Assembly: GCF_014650715.1 (NCBI RefSeq)
Contig: NZ_BMVM01000008.1
Span: 62,001-126,000, forward strand
Direction: 5' to 3'
From: Streptomyces bluensis
GTDB lineage: Bacteria > Actinomycetota > Actinomycetes > Streptomycetales > Streptomycetaceae
Length of the DNA stretch: 64,000 nucleotides
The notes under the pieces were generated by a model. That model saw only the letters and a list, made by a program, of their open reading frames with translations, had not been told where the DNA came from and did no database searches. How positions within the stretch are numbered: position 1 is the stretch's first letter; every line of letters starts with the position of its first letter. Made by a program: the position numbers and the translations under genes. Shown piece after piece: positions 8,692 to 16,901 of this stretch.

Positions 8692-9264
8692 TCAACCCAG
8701 CGGAGCGCCCGGCCCCCCGACCTCCGCCCACACCGTCTTCCCCGTGGCCCCGGACGTACGTATGACCCCCCAGTCCAGGCACAGCCGTTGGACGATGAAC
8801 ATCCCGTGCCCGCCGGGCCGCCCCGCGCGGTGCGGAGTGCGGGGTGCGGGCTCGCCCCCGCCGCGGTCGGAGACCTCGATGCGGAGCACCTTGTTGTCGC
8901 AGGTGATCCACAGCTCGTCCGGGCCCTCGGTGTGCAGGCAGGCGTTGGTCACGAGTTCGGAGACGACCAGCAGGACGTCCTCGGCCGCGGCCCGCTGGTC
9001 GGCGTTCGCGGCGGGCAGCCAGCCCCACGCGTAGAGCGCCTGGCGGGTGAAGTCCCGGGCGAGCGGTACGACCCCGCTCTCGCCGTCGAAACTCATCCTG
9101 CGGGTCCGCCCCCCGCCGACGGGCGCGGAGGCGGGCGTGCCCTTGGGCACACCTTCCGCGATCGCACCCTCTCGGGACGCGCCCCCTCCGGACGCCCCGG
9201 AAGCGCCGCCGGCGCCCGGTTCCGGGCCGCGGTCGCCCGGCGAGTAAGGCCGGGTGGTGCTCAT
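8692..9264 (-). CDS. Anti-sigma factor type ATP-binding protein (RsbW/SpoIIAB-like HATPase)
   Basis: Cytoplasmic protein of 190 residues. A low-complexity Gly/Ala/Ser N-terminus (about 1-50) precedes a GHKL ATPase domain of the HATPase_c_2 type: N box VVSELVTNACLHT, G1 box EVSDRGGG and G2 box GGHGMFIVQRL. Proteins of this kind phosphorylate STAS antagonists and bind SigB-family sigma factors. A STAS gene (9541-9909) and a SigB-family sigma gene (10157-11059) lie next to it, so a three-part partner switch is likely. It could instead act with sigma factors elsewhere, since streptomycetes have many such ATPases. Confidence 0.85.
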   Translation of the reverse strand: MSTTRPYSPGDRGPEPGAGGASGASGGGASREGAIAEGVPKGTPASAPVGGGRTRRMSFDGESGVVPLARDFTRQALYAWGWLPAANADQRAAAEDVLLVVSELVTNACLHTEGPDELWITCDNKVLRIEVSDRGGGEPAPRTPHRAGRPGGHGMFIVQRLCLDWGVIRTSGATGKTVWAEVGGPGAPLG

Positions 9265-9540
9265 CAGCGCTTCACCTCACCGATTCACCAGTTCACGATT
9301 CAGGATTCAGTACGTGGATCCGGGGATCCCCCCAGGGCCCCCGCGGCGCACCCGCCGTTGTGGTTTCCGACATGTTCAGGATGTCTCCTGCCCGACCGAA
9401 CCGTCCGAACACCCATCTCTTCGGTGCGGAGCATGTGACAGGAGTAACGCGCTGCTCACGCAGGGGCAGACGGGTCAGCCGCCGTGTCCGGTCGGCCGGT
9501 CCGACCGGAGGAGCGACGAGCGGATCCGGGACCAGCGGTT

Positions 9541-9909
9541 CTAGCCACCCAGTGCGGCTTCGAGCGTGTCGTGGACGGTGAAGACGGCATCCGCTCCTGT
9601 GATCTCGAACACCCTGGCCACCACCGGCTGCATCCCCGCGAGATGAACCCCGCCGCCGGCCGCCTCGGCCTTCAGGCGGGCACCCAGCAGGACGTTGAGC
9701 CCGGTGGAATCACAGAACTCCAGGCGCGAGCAGTCAACAACGAGACGTGCGAACCCGTTGTCAAGACAGTCGTCGAGTGGTTCTCGCAACAAATCGGCGG
9801 TGTGGTGATCCAGCTCACCCGCGGGGGTCACGATGGCGCTGGCGCCTTCTTCCCGCACCTCGACCAGAAGCCGGCCCGACTGTGCGCTGCCGAGCGTCCC
9901 GCGGTCCAT
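9541..9909 (-). CDS. STAS-domain anti-sigma factor antagonist
   Basis: Protein of 122 residues consisting of one STAS domain (SpoIIAA/RsbV/BldG family). The phosphorylatable serine lies in the signature VDCSRLEFCDSTGLNVLLGA. The ATG at 9909 follows GAGAGGGA; the in-frame extension to 10221 overlaps the divergent sigma gene and lacks family similarity. When unphosphorylated, such proteins bind the anti-sigma ATPase and free the sigma factor. The gene is divergent from the sigma gene across a 247-bp spacer (9910-10156) in which I see no clear operator. Confidence 0.88.
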   Translation of the reverse strand: MDRGTLGSAQSGRLLVEVREEGASAIVTPAGELDHHTADLLREPLDDCLDNGFARLVVDCSRLEFCDSTGLNVLLGARLKAEAAGGGVHLAGMQPVVARVFEITGADAVFTVHDTLEAALGG

Positions 9910-10156
9910 GCCGTCCCTCTCTCGACCGTCGTGGCTGTTGACTCGACATCGAACACTACGCCTTCCCCGCACGCTCCGACAGCCGAACAATCGCCCATAA
10001 CTGGACATTTCGCCATGGAGCGCACTTGCGATGAGACGAGGAAAGCAGGTAGGGCTAGTAAGGACACCCGACAACACGGCCGGCTTTGGAGGCGCCGCAC
10101 ACCGCAGTGCACGTAGAGGCATCGGCGGCCATATGCCGAGAACGATGGAGGACACC

Positions 10157-11059
10157 ATGTCACCCCGGCTCGACGCATCGCATACCCAGAGGGCTGCGTC
10201 GACACCCTCTCTGGAAGACACGCAGGACGAGCTCGCCCACGAGCTGCCCGACGGGCTTGAGGGACTTCCGGAGATACCCCCCTACGACGAGGTGGGGCCG
10301 GTAGACGCACGGGCCCTGTCCAAGACACTCTTCGAGCGGCTGGAGTCCCTTGAAGAGGGCACGTACGAATATTCGTACGTACGCAACACCCTGGTCGAAC
10401 TCAACCTCGCCCTCGTGAAGTTCGCCGCCTCCCGGTTCCGCTCCCGCAGCGAGCCCATGGAGGACATCATCCAGGTCGGCACGATCGGCCTGATCAAGGC
10501 GATCGACCGGTTCGAGCTCAGCCGCGGCGTCGAGTTCCCCACCTTCGCGATGCCGACGATCATCGGTGAGATCAAGCGCTTCTTCCGCGACACGAGTTGG
10601 TCCGTGCGCGTCCCGCGTCGGCTTCAGGAGCTGCGCCTGGACCTGGCGAAGGCCGGCGACGAACTCGCCCAGAAGCTCGATCGCGCTCCGACGGTGGGAG
10701 AGCTGGCGGAGCGCCTGGGCCTCTCCAACGACGAGGTCGTGGAGGGCATGGCGGCGTCCAACGCGTACACCGCCTCGTCACTGGACGCACAGCCGGAGGA
10801 GGACGACTCCGAGGGCGCGCTGGCGGACCGGATCGGCTACGAGGACCACGGGCTCGAAGGCATCGAGTACGTCGAGTCGTTGAAGCCGCTGATCGCCGAA
10901 CTCCCGCCGCGCGACCGGAAGATCCTGTCACTGCGCTTCGTCGCCAACATGACGCAGTCCGAGATCGGGGACGAACTCGGCATCTCCCAGATGCACGTGT
11001 CCCGGCTCCTGTCCCGCACGCTCGGGCGATTGCGGAAGGGCCTGACCGTCGAGGAGTGA
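10157..11059 (+). CDS. RNA polymerase sigma factor, SigB/SigF family
   Basis: Sigma factor of 300 residues. Region 2 (ALVKFAASRF, IIQVGTIGLIKAIDRFEL, FPTFAMPTIIGEIKRFFRD), region 3 (ELAERLGLSNDEV) and a region 4 helix-turn-helix (MTQSEIGDELGISQMHVSRLLSRTLGRLR) are complete. The N-terminal 60 residues are acidic and variable. The ATG at 10157 has GGAGGA five bases upstream; longer in-frame starts cover the spacer. The family controls stress and development genes. The place beside hut genes recalls sigI of S. coelicolor, but I name no symbol because this rests on memory of gene order. Confidence 0.92.
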   Translation: MSPRLDASHTQRAASTPSLEDTQDELAHELPDGLEGLPEIPPYDEVGPVDARALSKTLFERLESLEEGTYEYSYVRNTLVELNLALVKFAASRFRSRSEPMEDIIQVGTIGLIKAIDRFELSRGVEFPTFAMPTIIGEIKRFFRDTSWSVRVPRRLQELRLDLAKAGDELAQKLDRAPTVGELAERLGLSNDEVVEGMAASNAYTASSLDAQPEEDDSEGALADRIGYEDHGLEGIEYVESLKPLIAELPPRDRKILSLRFVANMTQSEIGDELGISQMHVSRLLSRTLGRLRKGLTVEE

Positions 11060-11178
11060 GCCCCCGCGCCCGTGGCCCGCGCCCGGTGCTCCGACTTCGG
11101 TCGGGCATCGGGCGTTTGTCGTAGGACGGCTCCCACTCCCCTGGCGGCTCGGGCGCTCCACGCCCACGGCGCTACGGC

Positions 11179-12393
11179 TCACACCACCCGTACGCCCCTC
11201 CGCCACACCCCCGACACCAGCGGCACCCCCGGCCGGTAGGCGAGGTGGACGTGGCTCGGCGCGTCCAGGAGGGCCAGGTCGGCGTACGCGCCCGGCGTCA
11301 GCCGGCCGATGTCGTCACGCCGGAGCGCCGCCGCTCCGCCCGCCGTCGCCGACCACACCGCCTCGTCCGGGGTCATCCTCATGTCCCGTACGGCGAGGGC
11401 GACGCAGAAGGGGACGGACGACGTGAAGGACGAACCCGGGTTGCAGTCCGTCGACAGGGCGACCGTGACACCCGCGTCGAGGAGGCGGCGGGCGTCGGGC
11501 CATTCGGCGCGGGTGGAGAACTCGGCGCCGGGGAGGAGGGTGGCGACGGTCGAACTGTTCGCCAGGGCGTCGATGTCCGCGTCCGTCAGGTGCGTGCAGT
11601 GGTCGGCGCTGGCCGCGTCGAGTTCGACCGCCAACTGCACACCGGGGCCGTAGGACAGCTGGTTGGCGTGGACGCGTGGGTGCAGGCCCTTCGCCTTGCC
11701 TGCGGTGAGGATGGCGCGTGCCTGGTCGCCGTCGAAGGCGCCCCGCTCGCAGAAGACGTCGATCCAGCGGGCGTACGGGGCGCAGGCGTCGAGCATCTCT
11801 CCGGTGACCAGGGCCACGTACGCGGCCGGGTCGTCGGCGTGGTCGGGCGGCACGATGTGGGCGCCGAGGTAGGTGACCTCGTCGGTGTGGCGGGCGGCGA
11901 TACGCAGGGCTCGGGCCTCGTCGGCGACGGTGAGGCCGTAGCCGGACTTGGTCTCGAAGGTGGTGGTGCCCTGGCGGAGGGCCTCGGCGAGGTAGCGGGT
12001 GAGGTTGGCCTCCAGCTCCGCGTCCGTCGCCGCGCGGGTCGCCTCCACCGTCGTACGGATGCCGCCGGCGCTGTAGGGGCGGCCCGACATGCGGGCGTTG
12101 AACTCCTGGGTGCGGTCGCCCGCGAAGACGAGGTGGGAGTGGGAGTCCACGAAGCCGGGGATCACCGCGCGGCCCTCGGCGTCGACCCGGTTGTCAGTGG
12201 CGGGTGCTTTGCTTGATTCACCGGTCCACGCGACGCGGTCGCCGTCGATGACGACGGCCGCGTCCTGGATCAGCCCAAGGGGGGATCCGTCACCTAGAGA
12301 GGGGTCGTTGGTGACCAGGGCGGCGATGTTGGTGATGACGGTGCTGGCGGTGCTCGCCGACTGGGCGGGGCTGGCGGTGCTCGGGCTGCTCAT
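11179..12393 (-). CDS. hutI: Imidazolonepropionase
   Basis: Cytoplasmic amidohydrolase of 404 residues that opens 4-imidazolone-5-propanoate to N-formimidoyl-L-glutamate, the third step of histidine breakdown. The metal-binding HxH is in DSHSHLVFAGDR; further metal and substrate residues lie in KSGYGL, HANQLSYGPG and STDCNPGSS. The ATG at 12393 follows AAGGA. Upstream in-frame sequence reads through the hutF gene in another frame and is not part of the protein. It is last in the hut operon, 68 bp after hutF. Confidence 0.94.
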   Translation of the reverse strand: MSSPSTASPAQSASTASTVITNIAALVTNDPSLGDGSPLGLIQDAAVVIDGDRVAWTGESSKAPATDNRVDAEGRAVIPGFVDSHSHLVFAGDRTQEFNARMSGRPYSAGGIRTTVEATRAATDAELEANLTRYLAEALRQGTTTFETKSGYGLTVADEARALRIAARHTDEVTYLGAHIVPPDHADDPAAYVALVTGEMLDACAPYARWIDVFCERGAFDGDQARAILTAGKAKGLHPRVHANQLSYGPGVQLAVELDAASADHCTHLTDADIDALANSSTVATLLPGAEFSTRAEWPDARRLLDAGVTVALSTDCNPGSSFTSSVPFCVALAVRDMRMTPDEAVWSATAGGAAALRRDDIGRLTPGAYADLALLDAPSHVHLAYRPGVPLVSGVWRRGVRVV

Positions 12394-12461
12394 GGCGTCC
12401 TTGGTGGCCTGGTCTGCGGTGGGGTCGGGGGAGGGTGGCTCCGGTGGCCGTGGGCCGGTGA

Positions 12462-13799
12462 TCAGTCGCGCAGGGCTTCGACGGCTGCTGCCAGCGCCGA
12501 CGGCACGTCCGGCACAAGGGTGTGCACCCCGTCGCGTACGACGTGCCGTCCGCCCACGACCGTATGGCGCACATCCGCTGCCGACGCGGCGAATACGGCC
12601 GTCTCGGCAGCGAGTCGCGGCGACGGCCCGGCTGTCCTGACCGAGTCGAGCGCGACCGTCGTGAAGTCGGCGAGCGCGCCGGGCTCCAGGGCGCCCGCGT
12701 CGTCCCAGCCGAGGGCCGCGTGGCCGTCGGCCGAGGCCGCCCGCAGGAGGGCCGCCGCCGTCCAGTGACCGCGTGTGCGGGTGCGCAGCCGCTCGTTCAG
12801 CTCCATCGCGCGGGCCTCTTCGAGGAGGTCGATCACGGCGTGGCTGTCGGAGCCGAGGGAGAGCGGAGAGCCCGCCCGTTGCAGGGCGGCGGCGGGTCCG
12901 ATGCCGTCGGCGAGGTCGCGTTCGGTGGTGGGACACATGCAGGTGCCGGTGGAGGTGGAGCCGATCAGGGAGATGTCCTGGTCGGTGAGGTGGGTGTTGT
13001 GCACGCCCGTCGTACGCGGCCCGAGGACACCGTGCTCGGCGAGGAGCTGGGTCGGTGTGCACCCGTGCGCGGCGAGGCAGGCGTCGTTCTCCGCCGTCTG
13101 CTCGGACAGGTGCACATGCAGCGGGGCCCGCCGCTCCTCGGCCCACCGCGCCACGGCCGCCAACTGCCCTGCGGGCACGGCCCGTACGGAGTGGACGGCG
13201 GCACCGATCCGCAGGTGATCCCGTTCCTTGAGAAGTGAAGAGCGTTCCGCCCATGCCTCCGCCGTGCCGTCGGAGAAGCGGAGCTGGTGCTGGTTGGGCG
13301 GCTGTCCGAAGCCGGAGGACAGGTACGCGGTGTCGAGGAGGGTGATCCGGATGCCGGCTTCGGCGGCGGCCGTGATGAGCGCCTCGCCCATGGCGTTGGG
13401 GTCGGCGTAGGGGGTGCCGCCGGGGGCGTGGTGCAGGTAGTGGAACTCGCCGACGACCGTGATGCCGGCGAGGGCCATCTCGGCGTAGGTCGCCCGTGCG
13501 AGGGCGTGGTACGTCTCGGGGGTCAGCCGGTCAGCCACGCCGTACATGACCTCGCGCCAGGTCCAGAAGGTGCCGGTCCCGACCTGGACGGCGCCGCGCA
13601 GGGCGCGGTGGAAGGCGTGGCTGTGGGCGTTGGCGAGCCCGGGAAGGGTGAGCCCGCGCAGCGCCTCGGCGCCGGGCGGCAGGGCTCCCGTGTCCTGCCG
13701 CACGGCGGTGATGCGTCCGTCCGCGACGTCGACGGCCACGCCCGCCGCGACGTGGTCGCCCATCCAGGCGTGCTCCAGCCAGTACGTAGTCCGCGTCAC
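12462..13799 (-). CDS. hutF: Formimidoylglutamate deiminase
   Basis: Amidohydrolase-superfamily enzyme of 445 residues that converts N-formimidoyl-L-glutamate to N-formyl-L-glutamate and ammonia. Metal ligands are visible in NAHSHAFHR, in HVHLSEQ and in LSLGSDSHAV. The presence of HutF shows the route that passes through formylglutamate rather than the HutG formiminoglutamase or folate-transfer routes. The GTG at 13799 overlaps the stop of the M20 amidohydrolase gene (GTGA), so translation is coupled. Confidence 0.92.
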   Translation of the reverse strand: MTRTTYWLEHAWMGDHVAAGVAVDVADGRITAVRQDTGALPPGAEALRGLTLPGLANAHSHAFHRALRGAVQVGTGTFWTWREVMYGVADRLTPETYHALARATYAEMALAGITVVGEFHYLHHAPGGTPYADPNAMGEALITAAAEAGIRITLLDTAYLSSGFGQPPNQHQLRFSDGTAEAWAERSSLLKERDHLRIGAAVHSVRAVPAGQLAAVARWAEERRAPLHVHLSEQTAENDACLAAHGCTPTQLLAEHGVLGPRTTGVHNTHLTDQDISLIGSTSTGTCMCPTTERDLADGIGPAAALQRAGSPLSLGSDSHAVIDLLEEARAMELNERLRTRTRGHWTAAALLRAASADGHAALGWDDAGALEPGALADFTTVALDSVRTAGPSPRLAAETAVFAASAADVRHTVVGGRHVVRDGVHTLVPDVPSALAAAVEALRD

Positions 13800-15019
13800 C
13801 TGCAGGCCAGCCCTTCCAGTACGTCGGCGAGTGCGGTCACCCCGGCCACGCAGTCGTCCTCGGCGGCGTGCTCGGCCGGGGAGTGCGAGACGCCCGTGGG
13901 ATTGCGCACGAACAGCATGGCGGTCGGGATGCTTCCGGACAGGATCCCTGCGTCGTGTCCGGCACCGGTGCCGAGGACCGGGACCTTGAGCCCGGGGTCC
14001 GTGTCCTTGCCGAGGATGCGGGCCAGTTCGTCGCGCAGGGCGTGGTCGAACTCGACGACGGGCGTGAAGGACTCACGGACGATGTCGAGGTCGACGCCGT
14101 GGGCTTCGGCGTACGCGCGGGCGGCCTTCTCGATGCCGCCGACGACGGTGTCGAGTCTCTCCTGGTCGGCGGCGCGGGAGTCGAGCCAGCCGCGCACCAG
14201 CGAGGGGATGGCGTTGACGCCGTTCGGCTCGACGACGATCTTGCCGAAGGTGGCGACGGCACCGGCGAGTTCGGCCTCGCGGCGGGCGGCGAGCACGGTC
14301 TCGGCGTACGACAGCATCGGGTCGCGCCGGTCGGCGAGCCGAGTGGTGCCCGCGTGGTTGGCCTCGCCCCGGAAGTCGAACCGCCACCGTCCGTGCGGCC
14401 AGATGGCGCCGGCGATGCCGACCCGGTCGCCGGACAGGTCGAGCGCGCGTCCCTGCTCGACATGGAGTTCGACGAAGGCGCCGATGCGGGCGAGCCGTTC
14501 GGGGTCGGCGCCGATGGTGTCGGGGTCGTACCCGGCGGCTTCCATGGCGCGTGGCAGGGTGATCCCGTCGCCGTCGGTGAGCCGGTGGGCCTGCTCGACG
14601 GTGAGCTGCCCGGCGGTGAGCCGCGAGCCGACGCAGGCGAGCCCGAACCGGGCGCCCTCCTCGTCGCCGAAGTTGACGATGGCGAGGGGCTTGGTGAACC
14701 GCGCGTTCCTGCTCCGCAGTTCATCGAGGGCGGCGAAGGAGGAGACGACGCCGAGGGGCCCGTCGAAGGCGCCGCCGTCGGGTACGGAGTCGAGGTGTGA
14801 CCCGGTGACGACGGCGTTCCCGGCGGCTGGGTCCCCGAGCCACGCCCACTGGTTGCCGTTCCGGTCGACCTCGTAGGTGAGCCCACGGGCCTCGGCCTGC
14901 TCCTGGAACCAGGTCCGGCAGTCGGCGTCGGCACCGGTCCAGGCGTAGCGGCGGTAGCCGCCGGAGGCGGAGTCGCGGCCGATCGGCAGCAACTCCGCCC
15001 ACATGCTGTGGAAGGTCAC
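13796..15019 (-). CDS. M20-family amidohydrolase (allantoate amidohydrolase/carbamoylase type) of the hut operon
   Basis: Binuclear-zinc amidohydrolase of 407 residues. Metal and catalytic motifs are GSHLDSVPDGGAFDGPLGV, NFGDEEGARFG, LHVEQGRALD, FRGEANHAGTTR and GAGHDAGIL. By sequence type it belongs with allantoate amidohydrolases and N-carbamoyl-L-amino-acid hydrolases. It sits between hutU and hutF with four-base overlaps on both sides. No N-formylglutamate deformylase gene is seen in the cluster, so this enzyme is the obvious candidate for the last step (formylglutamate to glutamate and formate). That role is inferred from context; a ureide substrate remains possible. Confidence 0.85.
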   Translation of the reverse strand: MTFHSMWAELLPIGRDSASGGYRRYAWTGADADCRTWFQEQAEARGLTYEVDRNGNQWAWLGDPAAGNAVVTGSHLDSVPDGGAFDGPLGVVSSFAALDELRSRNARFTKPLAIVNFGDEEGARFGLACVGSRLTAGQLTVEQAHRLTDGDGITLPRAMEAAGYDPDTIGADPERLARIGAFVELHVEQGRALDLSGDRVGIAGAIWPHGRWRFDFRGEANHAGTTRLADRRDPMLSYAETVLAARREAELAGAVATFGKIVVEPNGVNAIPSLVRGWLDSRAADQERLDTVVGGIEKAARAYAEAHGVDLDIVRESFTPVVEFDHALRDELARILGKDTDPGLKVPVLGTGAGHDAGILSGSIPTAMLFVRNPTGVSHSPAEHAAEDDCVAGVTALADVLEGLACR

Positions 15020-16680
15020 GCGTCGTCACCCTCACGCATCGGCACCCGGACCCCGCGCTCGTCCGCCACCGACTCGGCGATGTCGTACCCGGCGTCCACG
15101 TGCCGGATGACGCCCATGCCCGGGTCGTTGGTCAGCACCCGCCGGATCTTCTCCCCGCCGAGCTTCGTGCCGTCGGCCACCGTCACCTGGCCGGCGTGGA
15201 TGGACCGTCCCATGCCGACGCCGCCGCCGTGGTGGAGGGAAACCCAGGACGCGCCCGAAGCGACGTTGACCATGGCGTTGAGCAGCGGCCAGTCGGCGAT
15301 GGCGTCGGAGCCGTCGAGCATGGCCTCGGTCTCGCGGTACGGCGAGGCCACCGACCCGCAGTCGAGATGGTCCCGCCCGATGGCCAGCGGGGCGGCCAGC
15401 TCACCGCTCGCGACCATGTCGTTGAAGCGCTCGCCCGCGCGGTCCCGTTCCCCGTATCCCAGCCAGCAGATGCGCGCGGGAAGGCCCTGGAAGTGGACGC
15501 GCTCCCCGGCCATCTTGATCCAGCGGGCGAGGGACTCGTTCTCCGGGAAGAGGTCCAGGATCGCCCGGTCGGTCTTCGCGATGTCCGACGCCTCACCGGA
15601 CAGGGCCGCCCAGCGGAAGGGGCCCTTGCCCTCGCAGAACAGCGGCCGGATGTAGGCGGGCACGAAGCCGGGGAAGGCGAACGCCCGCTCGTACCCGGCG
15701 AGTTGGGCCTCCCCACGGATGGAGTTGCCGTAGTCGAAGACCTCGGCGCCGGCGTCCATGAAGCCGACCATGGCCTCGACGTGCCGGGCCATCGACTCGC
15801 GGGCACGGGTGGTGAAGCCGGCCGGGTCCTTGGCCGCGTAGGAGGCCATGTCGTCGAAGTCGACGCCCAGCGGCAGGTAGGCCAGCGGGTCGTGCGCGGA
15901 GGTCTGGTCGGTGACGATGTCGATGGGCGCGCCCTCGGCGAGCATGCGCGGCAGCAGCTCCGCCGCGTTGCCGAGCAGCCCGATGGACAGCGGGCGGCGG
16001 GCGTCGCGGGCCTCGACGGCGAGCTGGAGGGCGTGCTCCAGGGAGTCGGCCTTCACGTCCAGGTAGCGGTGCTCGATGCGGCGCTCGATGGCGCGCGGGT
16101 CGCAGTCGATGCAGAGCGCGACGCCGTCGTTCATCGTCACGGCGAGCGGCTGGGCGCCGCCCATGCCGCCGAGCCCGGCGGTCAGGGTGATCGTCCCGGC
16201 GAGCGATCCGCCGAACCGCTTGGCGGCCACGGCGGCGAAGGTCTCGTAGGTGCCCTGGAGGATGCCCTGGGTGCCGATGTAGATCCACGAACCGGCGGTC
16301 ATCTGCCCGTACATGGTGAGGCCGAGCTGTTCCAGCCGTCGGAACTCCTCCCAGTTGGCCCAGTCGCCCACCAGGTTGGAGTTGGCGATCAGGACGCGCG
16401 GCGCCCACTCGTGGGTCTGCATGACGCCGACGGGACGGCCCGACTGCACGAGCATGGTCTCGTCCTGCTTCAGGGTCCGCAGCGTCCGCACCATCGCGTC
16501 GAAGGAGCGCCAGTCACGGGCGGCCTTCCCGGTGCCGCCGTACACGACGAGCTTGTCGGGGTGCTCGGCGACCTCGGGGTCGAGGTTGTTCTGCAGCATG
16601 CGCAGCGCGGCTTCCTGCTGCCAGCCCAGGGCGCTTCGTTCCGTACCGCGCGGGGCTCGTACGGGTCGGGGTCCTGACAC
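15016..16680 (-). CDS. hutU: Urocanate hydratase (urocanase)
   Basis: NAD-dependent enzyme of 554 residues, the usual family length, converting urocanate to imidazolonepropionate. The N-terminal part has VVYGGTGKAARDW, the Rossmann NAD site is TLTAGLGGMGGAQPLAVTMN, and the catalytic Cys lies in CIDCD. The GTG at 16680 is preceded by a perfect AGGAGG; an in-frame ATG at 16737 would add 19 residues absent from the family. It is first in the operon hutU, M20 amidohydrolase, hutF, hutI. No hutH (histidine ammonia-lyase with a normal MIO site) lies nearby. Confidence 0.95.
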   Translation of the reverse strand: MSGPRPVRAPRGTERSALGWQQEAALRMLQNNLDPEVAEHPDKLVVYGGTGKAARDWRSFDAMVRTLRTLKQDETMLVQSGRPVGVMQTHEWAPRVLIANSNLVGDWANWEEFRRLEQLGLTMYGQMTAGSWIYIGTQGILQGTYETFAAVAAKRFGGSLAGTITLTAGLGGMGGAQPLAVTMNDGVALCIDCDPRAIERRIEHRYLDVKADSLEHALQLAVEARDARRPLSIGLLGNAAELLPRMLAEGAPIDIVTDQTSAHDPLAYLPLGVDFDDMASYAAKDPAGFTTRARESMARHVEAMVGFMDAGAEVFDYGNSIRGEAQLAGYERAFAFPGFVPAYIRPLFCEGKGPFRWAALSGEASDIAKTDRAILDLFPENESLARWIKMAGERVHFQGLPARICWLGYGERDRAGERFNDMVASGELAAPLAIGRDHLDCGSVASPYRETEAMLDGSDAIADWPLLNAMVNVASGASWVSLHHGGGVGMGRSIHAGQVTVADGTKLGGEKIRRVLTNDPGMGVIRHVDAGYDIAESVADERGVRVPMREGDDA

Positions 16681-16740
16681 GGTCTGCCTCCTGGCGGTCT
16701 GGCGGGCCACGGCTGCTGCTTCGCGCTGCATCACCATGTT

Positions 16741-16800
16741 GCATTACTTATTCACATCCTGAACCACTGAATAGAGCTAGTCAATACAGCTCTACGTCAG
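16741..16800 (-). promoter_or_regulatory. Promoter of the hut operon with an inverted repeat over the -35 region
   Basis: On the minus strand, TTGACT is followed after 17 bases by CAGGAT, a plausible SigA-type -35/-10 pair about 60 bases ahead of hutU. A perfect 7-bp inverted repeat, TAGAGCT (16772-16778) and AGCTCTA (16788-16794) with a 9-bp spacer, covers the -35 box. It would suit a dimeric repressor. The repeat could also serve the divergent decarboxylase gene. Which regulator binds is unknown. Confidence 0.45.
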
Positions 16801-16901
16801 CGAGGACGCGCCGCGGATGTTTGGGTGGACACACGGGACGCATCAGCACGCACGAAGACCACGCACGAAGAACGCGCACGGACACGACAACGGGGGCCAC
16901 C

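Noticed and set aside
12394..13254. In-frame extension of hutI upstream
   Set aside because: It reads through hutF in another frame; the ATG at 12393 gives the normal HutI length.
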